From Streptomyces spectabilis (GTDB lineage: Bacteria > Actinomycetota > Actinomycetes > Streptomycetales > Streptomycetaceae), in the NCBI RefSeq assembly GCF_008704795.1, contig NZ_CP023690.1:3172501-3236500 (forward strand): a stretch of 64,000 nt of DNA, written 5' to 3'. Within the stretch, counting starts at the first letter, position 1. Each line of letters starts with the position of its first letter. The position numbers and the translations under genes were made by a program. This document shows, in pieces, positions 22,767 through 31,969 of the stretch. Below the pieces are notes generated by a model. It was not told the DNA's origin. It worked only from the letters and a program-made list of their open reading frames with translations, and did not search any database.

Positions 22767-23342
22767 CTAGACGTTGACGCCGAAGTCCTGCGCGATGCCG
22801 CGCAGGCCCGAGGCGTAGCCCTGGCCGACGGCGCGGAACTTCCACTCCGCGCCGTGGCGGTAGAGCTCGCCGAAGACCATGGCCGTCTCCGTGGAGGCGT
22901 CCTCGGAGAGGTCGTAGCGGGCGATCTCCGCGCCGCCCGCCTGGTTCACGACGCGAATGAACGCGTTGCGGACCTGGCCGAACGACTGCTGGCGGTTCTC
23001 GGCGTCGTAGATCGAGACCGGGAAAACGATCTTCTCGATGTCGGCCGGCACCCCGGCGAGGTTGACCTTGATCGCCTCGTCGTCGCCCTCGCCCTCACCG
23101 GTGGTGTTGTCACCGGTGTGCTCGACGGAGCCGTCCGGGCTCTTCAGGTTGTTGAAGAACACGAAGTTGGCGTCACTGCTGACCTTGCCGTCGGCGTTCG
23201 TCAGAATGGCGCTGGCGTCCAGGTCGAAGTCCGTGCCGGTGGTGGTGCGGACGTCCCAGCCGAGGCCGATCAGAACTGCGGTCAGACCCGGCGCCTCCTT
23301 GCTCAGAGATACGTTGCCGCCCTTGCTGAGGCTGACTCCCAC
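22767..23342 (-). CDS. terD: TerD-family stress protein (terD-A), integration target
   Basis: 191 residues, GTG start giving [15 protein letters not shown]. Full TerD signature: [26 protein letters not shown], acidic Ca2+ loop [31 protein letters not shown] end. Expected to be a cytoplasmic calcium-binding protein of the Ter stress response. Length and sequence match terD-B at 10684, its tandem paralogue before integration; the original gap between them would have been about 155 bases. Its last codons and stop now derive from the mobile element's attR, with no change in the encoded residues. Confidence 0.94.
   Translation of the reverse strand: MGVSLSKGGNVSLSKEAPGLTAVLIGLGWDVRTTTGTDFDLDASAILTNADGKVSSDANFVFFNNLKSPDGSVEHTGDNTTGEGEGDDEAIKVNLAGVPADIEKIVFPVSIYDAENRQQSFGQVRNAFIRVVNQAGGAEIARYDLSEDASTETAMVFGELYRHGAEWKFRAVGQGYASGLRGIAQDFGVNV
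22769..22788. other. Right attachment site inside the 3' end of terD-A
   Basis: Second copy of the 20-bp core AGACGTTGACGCCGAAGTCC. On the minus strand it supplies the last six sense codons of terD-A (DFGVNV) and the first base of its stop. The stop is TAG here and TGA in the left copy, so the terD-A stop codon now comes from the element. Confidence 0.88.
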
Positions 23343-23490
23343 GAGTCCTCCCAAATAGTGTCCAGGGGCGGGGAGCCCCAGTTGTGCTTGCCATCGGATC
23401 AACGTGTGGATCCTAGTGAGCGGTTCCCGCCCGTCACAGGCTCCGCACCCGAAGAATCCCAGGGTGTCGCCCCCGGGGCCATCCGTCGCC

Positions 23491-23958
23491 TCAGCGGCCG
23501 CCCAGCTCCTGGAGGGCCTTGACGTACTCGTTGAGGTCGCGGGCGTCAGGCAGGCCGTTCACGACGGTCCAGCGCACCACGCCGTCCTTGTCGATGATGA
23601 AGGTGCCGCGCACCGCGCAGCCCTTGTCCTCGTCGAGGACGCCGTAGGCCCGGGACACCTCGCCGTGCGGCCAGAAGTCGGAGAGCAGCGGGTACTCGAG
23701 ACCCTCCTGCTCGGCGAAGACCCGCAGGGTGTGGATCGAGTCGTTGGAGACGGCGAGCAGCTGGGTGTCGTCGTTGACGAACTTGGGCAGCTCGTCCCGC
23801 AGCGCGCACAGCTCGCCGGTGCACACGCCGGTGAAGGCGAACGGATAGAACAGCAGTACGACGTTCTTCCGTCCCCGGAAGTCCGCGAGCCGCACGGTCC
23901 GCCCGTGATTGTCCTTGAGCTCGAACTCCGGAGCCGTCTCACCGACCGCAACCGTCAC
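23491..23958 (-). CDS. Peroxiredoxin (AhpE/BCP-type)
   Basis: 155 residues of thioredoxin-fold peroxiredoxin. It reduces peroxides using the peroxidatic cysteine in [13 protein letters not shown] (PxxxTxxC); a second Cys four residues on could resolve the sulfenic acid, as in BCP proteins. [17 protein letters not shown] is the family N-terminus. GTG 23958 is preferred, though a GTG two codons upstream is equally possible. It lies between terD-A and DUF3052 in the leftward series, so oxidative-stress defence is part of this locus. Confidence 0.9.
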   Translation of the reverse strand: MTVAVGETAPEFELKDNHGRTVRLADFRGRKNVVLLFYPFAFTGVCTGELCALRDELPKFVNDDTQLLAVSNDSIHTLRVFAEQEGLEYPLLSDFWPHGEVSRAYGVLDEDKGCAVRGTFIIDKDGVVRWTVVNGLPDARDLNEYVKALQELGGR

Positions 23959-24102
23959 GAGGACCCACTTCCCTTCAGGTACGCCATGGGGGCGTCCCCA
24001 GCGTACGGCGGGGCTCCGAGCCACGGGCGTCAGGGTGTGCGTGAGGCCCCCAGCGGTGTGCCGGGGGCCTCACGAAGGGCGGTGCGGAGGGCCTACGGCC
24101 GG

Positions 24103-24534
24103 CTATCGCTTCTTGGCAGCGCCCTTGGGCGTGCTGAGCCGACTGCCGTTCCAGTCCTTGCCCGCGTTGATGCTCTTGGTCTGGGACAGACCCGCCGTGG
24201 TGGATGCCTCACCGATCTCGCTGGGCTCGACGTATCCGTCCCGGCCCGTCTTCGGTGTGAGGAGCAGGATCGAGCCGCCCTCCTCCATGTACGCGATGGC
24301 ATCCACCAGCGCATCAGTCAGGTCCCCGTCGTCCTCACGGAACCAGAGCACCACTGCATCAGCCACGTCGTCGTATTCCTCGTCGACGAGCTCCGTGCCG
24401 GTAGCCTGCTCGATGGCCTCGCGGAGCTCCTGGTCGACGTCGTCGTCGTAGCCGATCTCCTGGACCACCATGTCGGGCTGGAAACCCAGCCTTACGGCAA
24501 GGTTCGTCTCCGCGTGGTCCGCGGTCGCGCTCAC
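24103..24534 (-). CDS. DUF3052 family protein
   Basis: 143 residues, acidic, start MSATADHAETNLAVRLGF. It has the DUF3052 pattern: GFQPDMVVQEIGYDDDVD, then LVDEEYDDVADAVVLWFREDDGDL and SILLLTPKTGRDGYVEPSEIGEA. A small actinobacteria-wide family; its position near aceE and a peroxiredoxin is conserved in Streptomyces as I recall. Function unknown. GTG 24534 has AGGAGG nine bases upstream, which settles the start. Confidence 0.88.
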   Translation of the reverse strand: MSATADHAETNLAVRLGFQPDMVVQEIGYDDDVDQELREAIEQATGTELVDEEYDDVADAVVLWFREDDGDLTDALVDAIAYMEEGGSILLLTPKTGRDGYVEPSEIGEASTTAGLSQTKSINAGKDWNGSRLSTPKGAAKKR

Positions 24535-24958
24535 GGATTGCCTCCTGATCATGTTTTTGGGAATGCCTTCAGCCACGCGCGTGCGCGGGGCATTGGCCGT
24601 AGTCCACACGGGCGGGACGGATCGCGCAAGTACCCGGCCGTCGAGACCGCCGAAACGGTGACGTTCCCGGCCGTGTCACCGCAACTCCCGCCACATCCGT
24701 CGGGCCCGGACGGCCCGCAGGGCCCTTAGGCAGGATGGGCGTATCGTTGCGATTTGACCGAGCCTACCCCAGGGTCACCAGTCAGGATCCCGGTTACCCC
24801 CCGGTAGAGATGACGTATCCACCACCGGGGTACACGATGGTGAACGTCGTAACGTACCGGTACAGCACACGTACAGCGCAAAACAGAGTCCAGAGCAGAG
24901 TCAAGGCAGAGCACGAATCCGATCGCGTGCACGCGCGACAACACAGCGAAGGAACAGC
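24535..24958. promoter_or_regulatory. Upstream region of aceE
   Basis: 424 bases without a gene between divergent DUF3052 and aceE. The last 220 bases are markedly AT-richer than coding DNA. They hold a perfect 10-bp palindrome GTACCGGTAC (24854-24863) and an ACGTAC-rich stretch, candidate operator sequence for a pyruvate dehydrogenase regulator. No -10/-35 pair is convincing enough to call. Confidence 0.4.
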
Positions 24959-27706
24959 GTGGCTTCCGGATCCGATCGCAACCCGATCATCATTGGCGGT
25001 CTCCCCAGCCAGGTCCCGGACTTCGATCCCGAAGAGACCCAGGAATGGCTCGACTCCCTCGACGCGGCCGTCGACGAGCGCGGCCGCGAGCGGGCCCGCT
25101 ATCTGATGCTCCGGCTGATCGAACGCGCACGTGAGAAGCGCGTCGCCGTGCCCGAGATGCGCAGCACGGACTACGTCAACACCATCGCCACCAAGGACGA
25201 GCCGTTCTTCCCCGGCAACGAGGAGATCGAGCGGAAGATCCTGAACGCGACCCGCTGGAACGCCGCGGTGATGGTCTCGCGCGCCCAGCGCCCCGGCATC
25301 GGCGTGGGCGGCCACATCGCCACCTTCGCCTCCTCCGCCTCGCTCTACGACGTGGGCTTCAACCACTTCTTCCGCGGCAAGGACGAGGGCGACGGCGGCG
25401 ACCAGATCTTCTTCCAGGGGCACGCCTCCCCCGGCATCTACGCCCGTGCCTTCCTGCTCGACCGGCTGAGCGAGCAGCAGCTCGACGCCTTCCGGCAGGA
25501 GAAGTCCAAGGAGCCGTACGGCCTCTCCTCCTATCCGCATCCGCGCCTCATGCCGGACTTCTGGGAGTTCCCGACGGTTTCGATGGGTCTGGGGCCGCTC
25601 GGCGCGATCTTCCAGGCCCGTATGAATCGTTATATGGAGGCGCGCGACATCGCCGACACGACGAAGTCGCACGTCTGGGCCTTCCTCGGTGACGGCGAGA
25701 TGGACGAGCCGGAGTCGCTCGGCCAGCTCTCCCTGGCCGCGCGCGAGGGCCTGGACAACCTCACGTTCGTCGTGAACTGCAATCTGCAGCGGCTCGACGG
25801 CCCCGTGCGCGGCAACGGCAAGATCATCCAGGAGCTGGAGTCGATCTTCCGGGGCGCGGGCTGGAACGTCATCAAGCTGGTGTGGGACCGCAGTTGGGAC
25901 CCGCTGCTCGCGCAGGACCGCGACGGCGTCCTGGTCAACAAGATGAACACGACCCCGGACGGGCAGTTCCAGACCTACGCCACGGAGACCGGCGGATACA
26001 TCCGCGAGCACTTCTTCGGCGAGGACCAGCGGCTGCGCGCCATGGTCGAGAACATGACCGACGACCAGGTCCTGCACCTGGGCCGCGGCGGTCACGACCA
26101 CCGGAAGATCTTCGCGGCGTTCTCCGCGGCCAAGGCGCACAAGGGCCAGCCGACGGTGATCCTGGCCAAGACGATCAAGGGCTGGACGCTCGGCCCGAAC
26201 TTCGAGGGCCGCAACGCCACGCATCAGATGAAGAAGCTGACCGTGGACGACCTGAAGCGCTTCCGGGATCGGCTGCACCTGCCGATCACGGACAAGCAGC
26301 TGGAGGACGGCGCGCCGCCCTACTACCACCCGGGCCGCGACTCCGAAGAGATCCAGTACATGCACGACCGCCGCAAGGGCCTGGGCGGCTACGTCCCGAC
26401 CCGCGTCGTGCGCGCCAAGCCGCTGCAGCTGCCGGAAGACAAGACGTACGCGTCCGTGAAGAAGGGCTCCGGCCAGCAGTCCATCGCCACCACCATGGCG
26501 TTCGTACGGCTGCTCAAGGATCTGATGCGGGACAAGGAGATCGGCAAGCGCTTCGTGCTGATCGCGCCGGACGAGTACCGCACCTTCGGCATGGACTCCT
26601 TCTTCCCGAGCGCGAAGATCTACAACCCGCTCGGCCAGCAGTACGAGGCCGTGGACCGCGAGCTGCTGCTCGCGTACAAGGAGTCGCCGACCGGCCAGAT
26701 GCTGCACGACGGCATCTCGGAGGCGGGCTGCACGGCGTCGCTCATCGCCGCGGGCTCCGCGTACGCGACGCACGGCGAGCCGCTGATCCCGGTGTACGTC
26801 TTCTACTCGATGTTCGGTTTCCAGCGGACCGGCGACCAGTTCTGGCAGATGGCCGACCAGCTGGCGCGCGGTTTCGTGCTCGGCGCGACCGCCGGGCGCA
26901 CGACGCTGACCGGCGAGGGCCTCCAGCACGCGGACGGCCACTCGCAGCTGCTCGCCTCGACCAACCCGGGCTGTGTGGCGTACGACCCGGCGTTCGGCTT
27001 CGAGATCGCGCACATCGTCAAGGACGGTCTGCGCCGGATGTACGGCGAGACGGCCGACGGCAGGCCCGGCGAGGACGTCTTCTACTACCTGACGGTCTAC
27101 AACGAGCCGATCCAGCACCCGGCCGAGCCCGCGGACGTGGACGTGGACGGCATCCTGAAGGGCGTCCACCGCTTCAAGACCGGTGAGCGGGGCGCCATTC
27201 CGGCGCAGATCCTCGCCTCCGGCGTCGCGGTGCCGTGGGCCCTGGAGGCCCAGCGCATCCTCGCCGAGGAGTGGAACGTGAAGGCGGACGTCTGGTCCGC
27301 GACCTCCTGGAACGAGCTGCGCCGCGAGGCCGTCGAGGTGGAGCGGCACAATCTGCTGCACCCCGAGGAGGAACAGCGCGTGCCGTACGTGACGCGCAAG
27401 CTGTCGGGGTCCGAGGGTCCGTTCGTGGCGGTCTCCGACTGGATGCGCAGCGTCCCGGACCAGATCTCCCGCTGGGTCCCGGGCACCTACCAGTCGCTCG
27501 GCGCCGACGGGTTCGGCTTCGCCGACACCCGGGGCGCGGCCCGCCGCTACTTCCACATCGACGCGCAGTCGATCGTGGTCGCGGTCCTCACCGAGCTGGC
27601 CCGCGAGGGCAAGGTCGACCGCTCCGCCCTGAAGCAGGCGATCGACCGCTACCAGCTCCTGGACGTGACGGCGGCCGACCCGGGCGCCGCCGGGGGCGAC
27701 GCGTAA
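24959..27706 (+). CDS. aceE: Pyruvate dehydrogenase E1, homodimeric type
   Basis: 915 residues, the size of homodimeric AceE. It decarboxylates pyruvate on thiamine diphosphate and passes the acetyl group to the E2 lipoyl domain, linking glycolysis and the TCA cycle. The ThDP motif begins at [12 protein letters not shown] near residue 243 and ends with the N of [11 protein letters not shown]. The conserved N-terminal region [16 protein letters not shown] is present. GTG 24959 with AAGGA ten bases upstream is the start. Monocistronic: long upstream region, strong terminator behind. Confidence 0.96.
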   Translation: MASGSDRNPIIIGGLPSQVPDFDPEETQEWLDSLDAAVDERGRERARYLMLRLIERAREKRVAVPEMRSTDYVNTIATKDEPFFPGNEEIERKILNATRWNAAVMVSRAQRPGIGVGGHIATFASSASLYDVGFNHFFRGKDEGDGGDQIFFQGHASPGIYARAFLLDRLSEQQLDAFRQEKSKEPYGLSSYPHPRLMPDFWEFPTVSMGLGPLGAIFQARMNRYMEARDIADTTKSHVWAFLGDGEMDEPESLGQLSLAAREGLDNLTFVVNCNLQRLDGPVRGNGKIIQELESIFRGAGWNVIKLVWDRSWDPLLAQDRDGVLVNKMNTTPDGQFQTYATETGGYIREHFFGEDQRLRAMVENMTDDQVLHLGRGGHDHRKIFAAFSAAKAHKGQPTVILAKTIKGWTLGPNFEGRNATHQMKKLTVDDLKRFRDRLHLPITDKQLEDGAPPYYHPGRDSEEIQYMHDRRKGLGGYVPTRVVRAKPLQLPEDKTYASVKKGSGQQSIATTMAFVRLLKDLMRDKEIGKRFVLIAPDEYRTFGMDSFFPSAKIYNPLGQQYEAVDRELLLAYKESPTGQMLHDGISEAGCTASLIAAGSAYATHGEPLIPVYVFYSMFGFQRTGDQFWQMADQLARGFVLGATAGRTTLTGEGLQHADGHSQLLASTNPGCVAYDPAFGFEIAHIVKDGLRRMYGETADGRPGEDVFYYLTVYNEPIQHPAEPADVDVDGILKGVHRFKTGERGAIPAQILASGVAVPWALEAQRILAEEWNVKADVWSATSWNELRREAVEVERHNLLHPEEEQRVPYVTRKLSGSEGPFVAVSDWMRSVPDQISRWVPGTYQSLGADGFGFADTRGAARRYFHIDAQSIVVAVLTELAREGKVDRSALKQAIDRYQLLDVTAADPGAAGGDA

Positions 27707-27758
27707 CGCGCAGCGCCCGACCACCACCCCTCACCCCACGCGAACACCTCATCAGTGC

Positions 27759-27791
27759 GAAGGGCGACGGACCTGAGGTCCGTCGCCCTTC
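27759..27791 (+). terminator. aceE terminator
   Basis: A 15-bp perfect stem beginning GAAGGGCGACGGACC with loop TGA, followed by a T-containing tail, between aceE and the channel gene. Confidence 0.85.
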
Positions 27792-27813
27792 GGGCCTTTC
27801 CTACGATGCGCCC

Positions 27814-28644
27814 ATGGAGGAAAAGGCCGCACAGCAGTCGTCGGCACAGGTCCGCTGGGAGCGCCGCACGCAACGTCCGCTGCTCGCCCTGGCCGTGGCC
27901 TTCGCCGTCGCCTACGCCGTACCGATAGTCAGACCCGAGGCGAGCGCGTCCCTGACGAGCGCCTGCACCGCGGTGGAGTGGTTCGTCTGGGGCGCGTTCG
28001 CCGCCGACTATCTGGTGCGGCTCTCCCTCACCGGGCACCGTGCGCGCTTCGTGCGCACGCACTGGCTCGACCTGTGTGCCGTGGTCCTGCCGATGATCCA
28101 GCCGCTGCGACTCCTTCGCCTGGTCGCGACGCTGCTCCTGGTGGGGCGGCGGGCCCGGATGGCGTCACAGATACGTCTGACCACCTATGTGGTGGGGTCC
28201 GTGATCGGCCTGCTGATGTTCGGCTCGCTCGCGGTGCTCTCCGTGGAGCGGGAGTCGCCGGACGGCAACATCAAGACCCTGGGGGACGCCGTGTGGTGGT
28301 CCTTCACCACGATGACGACCGTGGGCTACGGCGATCACGCCCCGACGACCGGGCTGGGCCGGGTCCTCGCGGTGGGCCTGATGCTGTCGGGCATCGCGCT
28401 GCTCGGTGTGGTCACCGCCAATATCGCGGCGTGGTTCATCGCCCGCTTCGAGAAGGACAACGTCGAGGAGCGGCGCCAGACCGCGGCGATCGAGGCCCTC
28501 ACCACGGAGGTGATGGCGCTGCGGGCGCAGGTCGCCGCGCTGTCCGCGGGGCCGGCGTCCCGTCCGGCGCCGCGCCCGGTGGCGCCCCCGGTGGCCGACG
28601 AGGAGGCCGCCGCCCCGCCCGTGCCCCGGCCCCGCAGGCCCTGA
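27814..28644 (+). CDS. Voltage-gated-type potassium channel
   Basis: 276 residues with six hydrophobic segments, of which S4 carries RLLRLVATLLLVGRRARM with regularly spaced arginines. The pore filter is TTVGYGD near residue 168, so it conducts K+. The C-terminus is helical then Pro/Ala-rich. In the cytoplasmic membrane it would allow K+ flow in response to voltage. ATG 27814 (MEEKAAQQSS) is the only plausible start. The gene stands alone. Confidence 0.92.
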   Translation: MEEKAAQQSSAQVRWERRTQRPLLALAVAFAVAYAVPIVRPEASASLTSACTAVEWFVWGAFAADYLVRLSLTGHRARFVRTHWLDLCAVVLPMIQPLRLLRLVATLLLVGRRARMASQIRLTTYVVGSVIGLLMFGSLAVLSVERESPDGNIKTLGDAVWWSFTTMTTVGYGDHAPTTGLGRVLAVGLMLSGIALLGVVTANIAAWFIARFEKDNVEERRQTAAIEALTTEVMALRAQVAALSAGPASRPAPRPVAPPVADEEAAAPPVPRPRRP

Positions 28645-28685
28645 ACCCGCCTCCCGGCGGGCCCGGCGCCCGCGGGGCTTCGGCC

Positions 28686-29096
28686 TCAGCGCTCCCAGAC
28701 CTTGAACGCCCTGACGCGATAGGGCGATTCGGGGGCCCAGGTGCCGCCCCCGGGATAGGTGTTGAACTCGGCCGTCTCGGCGCACTCCCGGTCCTGATAG
28801 GCGGTGACCGGGCGGCCGGTGCGGTTGGCGAGGGCCTGCGCGCTGCCCCCCTCCGGCAGCGCGACACAGCTCTCGATGTCGACCCCGGCCAGCTCGAACA
28901 CGTGCCGCGTGCCCTTGAAGCCCGCCTTCTCCCAGAGGCAGAGCTCCCCGGGCCCGCACGCGCCGAGCTTGCCCGGGGGCGCGGCACCGGCCCGTGCCGG
29001 TGCTGTGGTGCCCGCGTGCGCGGGTGTGAGGACCGCCGCGGCGAGCGCGGCCGCGGTGAGGGCCGTGAAGGCGGCGGCAGGCATGGTCGTACGCAT
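28686..29096 (-). CDS. Secreted peptidase inhibitor I36-family-like protein
   Basis: 136 residues with an N-terminal signal peptide (MRTTMPAAAFTALTAAALAAAV, cleaved near AHA-GT). The mature part has CGPGELCLWEKAGFKG, then a repeat-like beta/gamma-crystallin pattern with four conserved cysteines, as in Streptomyces proteins annotated as peptidase inhibitor family I36 (SMPI-like). Probably exported and disulfide-bonded. ATG 29096 has GGGGG nine bases upstream; ATG 29102 is an alternative. Confidence 0.8.
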   Translation of the reverse strand: MRTTMPAAAFTALTAAALAAAVLTPAHAGTTAPARAGAAPPGKLGACGPGELCLWEKAGFKGTRHVFELAGVDIESCVALPEGGSAQALANRTGRPVTAYQDRECAETAEFNTYPGGGTWAPESPYRVRAFKVWER

Positions 29097-29164
29097 GTGC
29101 ATCAACCCCCGTGTCGTATCGATCACTTGTCGACCACCCTCCGCCTCGGGCGGCGTTAGCTGGA

Positions 29165-29300
29165 AGGGGTTCCGGGTTGGCTCACCCGGATAGGCGAAAA
29201 CCCCCCGGGGCCCCGGGGGTCCGGGGCCCCTCCCTTCGATTTCGACTGCGGGCCGCAGGGGGCTGGTCGCGCAGTTCCCCGCGCCCCTTTGGGGTGCTGT
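29165..29300. repeat. Intergenic repeat and terminator behind the MFS gene
   Basis: 136 bases holding a G/C hairpin (CCCCCCGGGGCCCCGGGGG, 29203-29221) and a second element with GCAGTTCCCCGCGCCCCTTTGGGG (29271-29294) that recurs in similar form at 54298-54320. Both are probably terminators for the leftward MFS gene and the I36 gene. Confidence 0.6.
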
Positions 29301-30920
29301 CTAGATGTGGCCTGCTCCGCCGGTGCCCGGCTCCGCGTTCGTGCCGCGTTTGGTCAGGAGGGCCACCAGGGCCGCCAGGGCGCCGACCACGCCTGCGACG
29401 GCGAACGCCAGGCCCAGGCCCGACATGAAGGTGTCGTGGACCACGTCCGTGATGCGGGCGAAGGTGGTCTCGTTCATGCCGGGGGCCTTGGCCATCTCCT
29501 CGGGGACCGATCCGGTGGAGGCCGCCTTCTCCAGGCCGGGCGGCGGGGCGCCGGGCAGTCCGGCGTCCCGCCAGTTGCCCTTCAGGTCGGAGTCCACGGT
29601 GGTGGACATCACCGCGCCCAGGACGGCCGTGCCGAGGCTGCCGCCGACCTGCATGCCCGCCTGCTGGAGGCCGCCCGCGACGCCGGACAGCTCCAACGGG
29701 GCGTTGCCCACGATGACTTCGGTGGCGCCGACCAGGACCGGCGCGAGGCCGAGGCCGAGCAGGGCGAACCACAGGGACATCGCGAGGGTGCCGGTGTTCT
29801 CGGTCAGGCTCGTCATGCCGAACATCGCGACGGCGGTGCAGACCATGCCCGCCGTCAGCGGGACGCGCGGCCCCATCCGGGTGATCAGGGCGCCCGCGAC
29901 CGGCGAGGAGACGATCATCATGGCCGTCAGCGGCAGCAGGTGCAGGCCGCTGTCGACGGGGCTCATGCCGTGCACGTTCTGCAGGTAGAAGGTCACGAAG
30001 AACAGGCCGCCGAGGAAGGCGAAGGCCATCAGGACCATCAGGGCCACGCCCGCGGAGAGCGCCACCGAGCGGAACAGGCCGAGCGGGATCAGCGGCTCCT
30101 TGACCCGGGTCTCCCAGAAGGCGAACAGGACGAAGCAGACGACGGAGCCGCCGAGGAACGCCCAGGTCCTGCCGCTGCCCCAGCCCCACGGGTCGCCCGC
30201 CTTGATGAGCCCCCAGACCAGGGCGAACATCGCGGCCGAGAGCAGCGCGATGCCGGGGAGGTCGAAGGACCGGGGCGCCTTCTCCGCGCGGTGGTTCTTG
30301 AGGATCACCAGGCCGAGGACGAGCGCGAGGGCGCCGACGGGCACGTTGATGTAGAAGACCGACTGCCAGCTGACGTGCTCGACGAGCAGGCCGCCGACGA
30401 TGGGGCCGCCCGCGGTGGAAGCGCCGATGATCATGCCCCAGACGCCGATGGCCATGTTCAGCCTCTCGGCCGGGAAGGACGCCCGTAACAGGCCGAGCGC
30501 GGCCGGCATGAGGAGCGCGCCGAACAGCCCCTGGAGCACGCGGAAGGCGATGACGAGGGAGACGGTGTCGGACAGGCCGATGGCGCCGGAGGCGGCGGCG
30601 AAGCCCACGACGCCGATGAGATAGGTCTGGCGGTGGCCGAAGCGGTCACCGAGCTTGCCCGCCGTGATGAGGGCGACGGCGAGCGCGAGCAGATAGCCGT
30701 TGGTGATCCATTGGACGTCCGCGAGCGTGGCGTCCAGGTCCTTGGTGATGGCCGGGTTGGCGACCGCGACGATCGTGCCGTCGAGGGCCACCATCATCAC
30801 GCCGATCCCGACGGAGACCAGGGTCAGCCAGGGATGGCCACGAAGTCCCTTGCCCCAGCCGGAGGTTGACGTCGGGTCCGGCGGCTTGTCGGCCGCGCCG
30901 ATCGGAGTCTGAGTCGTCAT
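29301..30920 (-). CDS. MFS multidrug exporter, DHA2 (EmrB/QacA) family
   Basis: 539 residues with 14 predicted membrane spans, the size of DHA2 transporters. Motif A GKLGDRFGHRQTY and RVLQGLFGALLMPAALGLL (motif C region) are visible. It would export drugs or secondary metabolites against the proton gradient. ATG 30920 starts MTTQTPIGAADKP. It diverges from a TetR gene across a gap with an inverted repeat, the usual repressor-pump arrangement. Confidence 0.92.
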   Translation of the reverse strand: MTTQTPIGAADKPPDPTSTSGWGKGLRGHPWLTLVSVGIGVMMVALDGTIVAVANPAITKDLDATLADVQWITNGYLLALAVALITAGKLGDRFGHRQTYLIGVVGFAAASGAIGLSDTVSLVIAFRVLQGLFGALLMPAALGLLRASFPAERLNMAIGVWGMIIGASTAGGPIVGGLLVEHVSWQSVFYINVPVGALALVLGLVILKNHRAEKAPRSFDLPGIALLSAAMFALVWGLIKAGDPWGWGSGRTWAFLGGSVVCFVLFAFWETRVKEPLIPLGLFRSVALSAGVALMVLMAFAFLGGLFFVTFYLQNVHGMSPVDSGLHLLPLTAMMIVSSPVAGALITRMGPRVPLTAGMVCTAVAMFGMTSLTENTGTLAMSLWFALLGLGLAPVLVGATEVIVGNAPLELSGVAGGLQQAGMQVGGSLGTAVLGAVMSTTVDSDLKGNWRDAGLPGAPPPGLEKAASTGSVPEEMAKAPGMNETTFARITDVVHDTFMSGLGLAFAVAGVVGALAALVALLTKRGTNAEPGTGGAGHI

Positions 30921-30934
30921 GGACCGAGGTTAGG

Positions 30935-30981
30935 GTCAGTCGCTGACACTTGACAAAGAGTTCTATAAGACAGCCACTGAC
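30935..30981. promoter_or_regulatory. TetR operator candidate between pump and regulator
   Basis: Imperfect inverted repeat: GTCAGTCGCTGACA (30935-30948) and AGACAGCCACTGAC (30968-30981), matching at 11 of 14 positions. AT-rich TTCTATAAG lies between. Fits a TetR dimer site over the divergent promoters. Confidence 0.55.
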
Positions 30982-31047
30982 ATCAGGACTCTCGCGCCCC
31001 GGAGGCCGCGGGTAGGGTGAGCCGGACCCCGGAGGAAAGAGAGCGGC

Positions 31048-31677
31048 GTGACCAGGCCCGGACTGCGCGAACTCAAGAAGCGGCGCACCCGTGACGCGCT
31101 GCTGCGCACGGCGCTCGAACTGTTCACCACGAAGGGGTTCGAGGAGACGACGGTCGACGAGATCGTCGAGGCCGTCGACGTCTCCCAGCGCACGTTCTTC
31201 CGGCACTTCGCGGGCAAGCAGGAGACCGCCTTCGCCGTCCCGGAGATGGTGGAGGCCCGCTTCATGCGCGCCCTGCGCGAACGCCCCCCGGGCGAGCCGC
31301 CGTTCGTGGCGCTTCGCGGTGCCGTGCTCGACTCCTGGGAGGCCATGAACGAGGCCATGGCCGAGCTGATCCCGGTCGAACTCCACATCCGTACGTACCA
31401 GATGATCGAGTCGACGCCCTCACTGGTCGCCGTCCATCTGCACCGCTCCACCGAACTGGAGGCGCGGGCCGCGCGCGTGCTCGCCGAGCGGGAGGGCCTC
31501 GACCCCGACGACCCGCGGCCGCGCGTGGCGACCGCCGCGTTCGGCGGCGTCATGCGGGCGGCGGGGCGGCTGTGGGCCACCGGCGAGGACGCCAGCGTCG
31601 CGTCGATCCGCGCGACGACGGAGGAGTACCTCGATCATCTGGGCGCCCTCGCGGAGGACTGGCACCGCGACCCCTGA
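31048..31677 (+). CDS. TetR-family repressor
   Basis: 209 residues. N-terminal TetR helix-turn-helix in residues about 8-55 (LRTALELFTTKGFEETTVDEIVEAVDVSQRTFFRHFAGK), then an all-helical ligand domain. It likely represses its own gene and the divergent DHA2 pump, and is released by the pump's substrate. GTG 31048 with GGAGGAAAG upstream fits. Confidence 0.92.
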   Translation: MTRPGLRELKKRRTRDALLRTALELFTTKGFEETTVDEIVEAVDVSQRTFFRHFAGKQETAFAVPEMVEARFMRALRERPPGEPPFVALRGAVLDSWEAMNEAMAELIPVELHIRTYQMIESTPSLVAVHLHRSTELEARAARVLAEREGLDPDDPRPRVATAAFGGVMRAAGRLWATGEDASVASIRATTEEYLDHLGALAEDWHRDP

Positions 31678-31756
31678 CGTGTCCCCCTCGCCGGTGACCG
31701 GCCGGTCACAGACGCGACGGGGCGACGCCGAGTTCGGCCGGTCAACGCCCCCCGCC

Positions 31757-31800
31757 GATCACTACGTTGAGTAGCGAAGCTTGACGCTTCGTAGTACATC
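31757..31800 (+). promoter_or_regulatory. Nested inverted repeats upstream of the hydrolase gene
   Basis: Two nested inverted repeats: ACTACG/CGTAGT (31761-31766, 31790-31795) around CGAAGC/GCTTCG (31775-31780, 31786-31791). Could be an operator or a leader hairpin. The remaining 31678-31969 holds no gene that I see. Confidence 0.4.
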
Positions 31801-31969
31801 CAGACCCCGCTCCCCCACGCGCCCCACGCGCGCCACCCGCGCGCCCCTTCGACGGAGCGTGACGATCCGATACGCGGTGCGCCCGCTTTGCCGCAAATGC
31901 CCAGCAAGAAACGTGATCTGCCTCACCCCGCGCACGGCGGGCTTCAGCCTTCTCCTAGGGTGTTCCGCA

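Larger units (their letters stand above)
11417..22788. mobile_element. Integrated phage-satellite-like element in the 3' end of terD
   Basis: An 11.35-kb element bounded by a 20-bp direct repeat. Contents from left to right: XRE-TPR regulator (-); four small rightward genes ending in a methyltransferase; DUF3987 protein, small protein and CxxH-BRCT-Lsr2 protein (-); capsid and scaffold-like proteins (-); XRE regulator (-); iterons; winged-helix Rep and Xis (-); a 178-aa protein (-); and a tyrosine integrase (+) beside the right end. Base composition is visibly less GC-rich than the host genes, and the noncoding parts hold AT-rich stretches. No terminase, portal, tail, lysis, FtsK/Tra or partition gene is present. 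It interrupts a conserved series of Ter genes and rebuilds the end of its target gene. Best reading: a capsid-encoding satellite; a decayed prophage is the main alternative. Confidence 0.85.

Noticed and set aside
11417..22788. Reading the element as an AICE (integrative conjugative element)
   Set aside because: int, xis and rep fit, but no FtsK/TraB-like translocase or spread gene is present, and capsid plus scaffold-like genes are.
24794..27727. A 977-codon open frame antisense to aceE
   Set aside because: It mirrors aceE exactly, has His/Arg/Val-rich low-complexity composition, and results from high third-position GC.
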